From contig JAITWW010000068.1 in NCBI GenBank assembly GCA_031285085.1, positions 1-5,105 on the forward strand: a stretch of 5,105 bases of DNA, in the 5' to 3' direction. This document shows, piece by piece, positions 5,103 to 5,105 of this stretch. Each line of letters begins with the position of its first letter. The first letter of the stretch is position 1. Under the pieces are notes generated by a model. It did not search any database and was not told the DNA's origin. It saw nothing but the letters and a program-made list of their open reading frames with translations. The translations under genes were made by a program, and so were the position numbers. Source of the stretch: Candidatus Methanofilum arcanum. Lineage in GTDB: Archaea > Halobacteriota > Methanomicrobia > Methanomicrobiales > Methanospirillaceae.

Positions 5103-5105
5103 CAG

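Noticed and set aside
5032..5105. Plus-strand frame open to the right edge (starting MLFPAKCKQ)
   Set aside because: Only 24 codons are visible, there is no ribosome binding site, and the codons do not suggest a known protein; it cannot be supported from this window.

Overview
The window looks like part of a euryarchaeal methanogen chromosome. The lineage is most likely Methanomicrobia, with a Methanospirillum-like Methanomicrobiales member a plausible guess from protein character and mid-40s or lower GC; this guess is not proven. The strongest evidence is a gene for methanogenesis marker protein 9, a family confined to methanogens and close relatives. A stand-alone archaeal-type NifB, archaeal TATA-like promoters and T-rich terminators agree with this. 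No mobile element, CRISPR array, tRNA or rRNA is visible.

Layout. Positions 1-278 hold the 3' end of an unrecognised plus-strand gene. Positions 279-531 are a very AT-rich intergenic region with a T-rich terminator, TATA-like boxes and a leader containing small palindromes and a possible 31-codon upstream ORF. Positions 532-1437 encode NifB on the plus strand. Positions 1438-1551 are a short convergent gap with terminator-like hairpins and T runs. From 4824 down to 1552 runs a minus-strand, head-to-tail block: methanogenesis marker 9 (4824-3715), a CitG-like triphosphoribosyl-dephospho-CoA synthase family protein (3707-2862), a DUF447 flavin-fold protein (2871-2242, overlapping the CitG-like gene by 10 nt) and a cysteine-containing protein of unknown function (2166-1552). 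A good archaeal TATA box near 4884-4894 precedes the block. Positions 4864-5105 are otherwise intergenic, with a 14-bp perfect palindrome, a possible 24-residue hydrophobic peptide ORF and a T-run that may end a gene beyond the right edge.

How the genes may work together. NifB makes the iron-sulfur-carbide precursor of nitrogenase cofactor; no nitrogenase structural genes lie in the window. The minus-strand block has no citrate lyase genes, so the CitG-like protein probably does something other than making the citrate lyase prosthetic group. Its tight coupling to a DUF447 protein and to a methanogenesis marker suggests a shared role in methanogen C1 metabolism or cofactor biosynthesis. One testable idea is formation of the alpha-ribosyl linkage in methanopterin; this is inference, not something the sequence proves.
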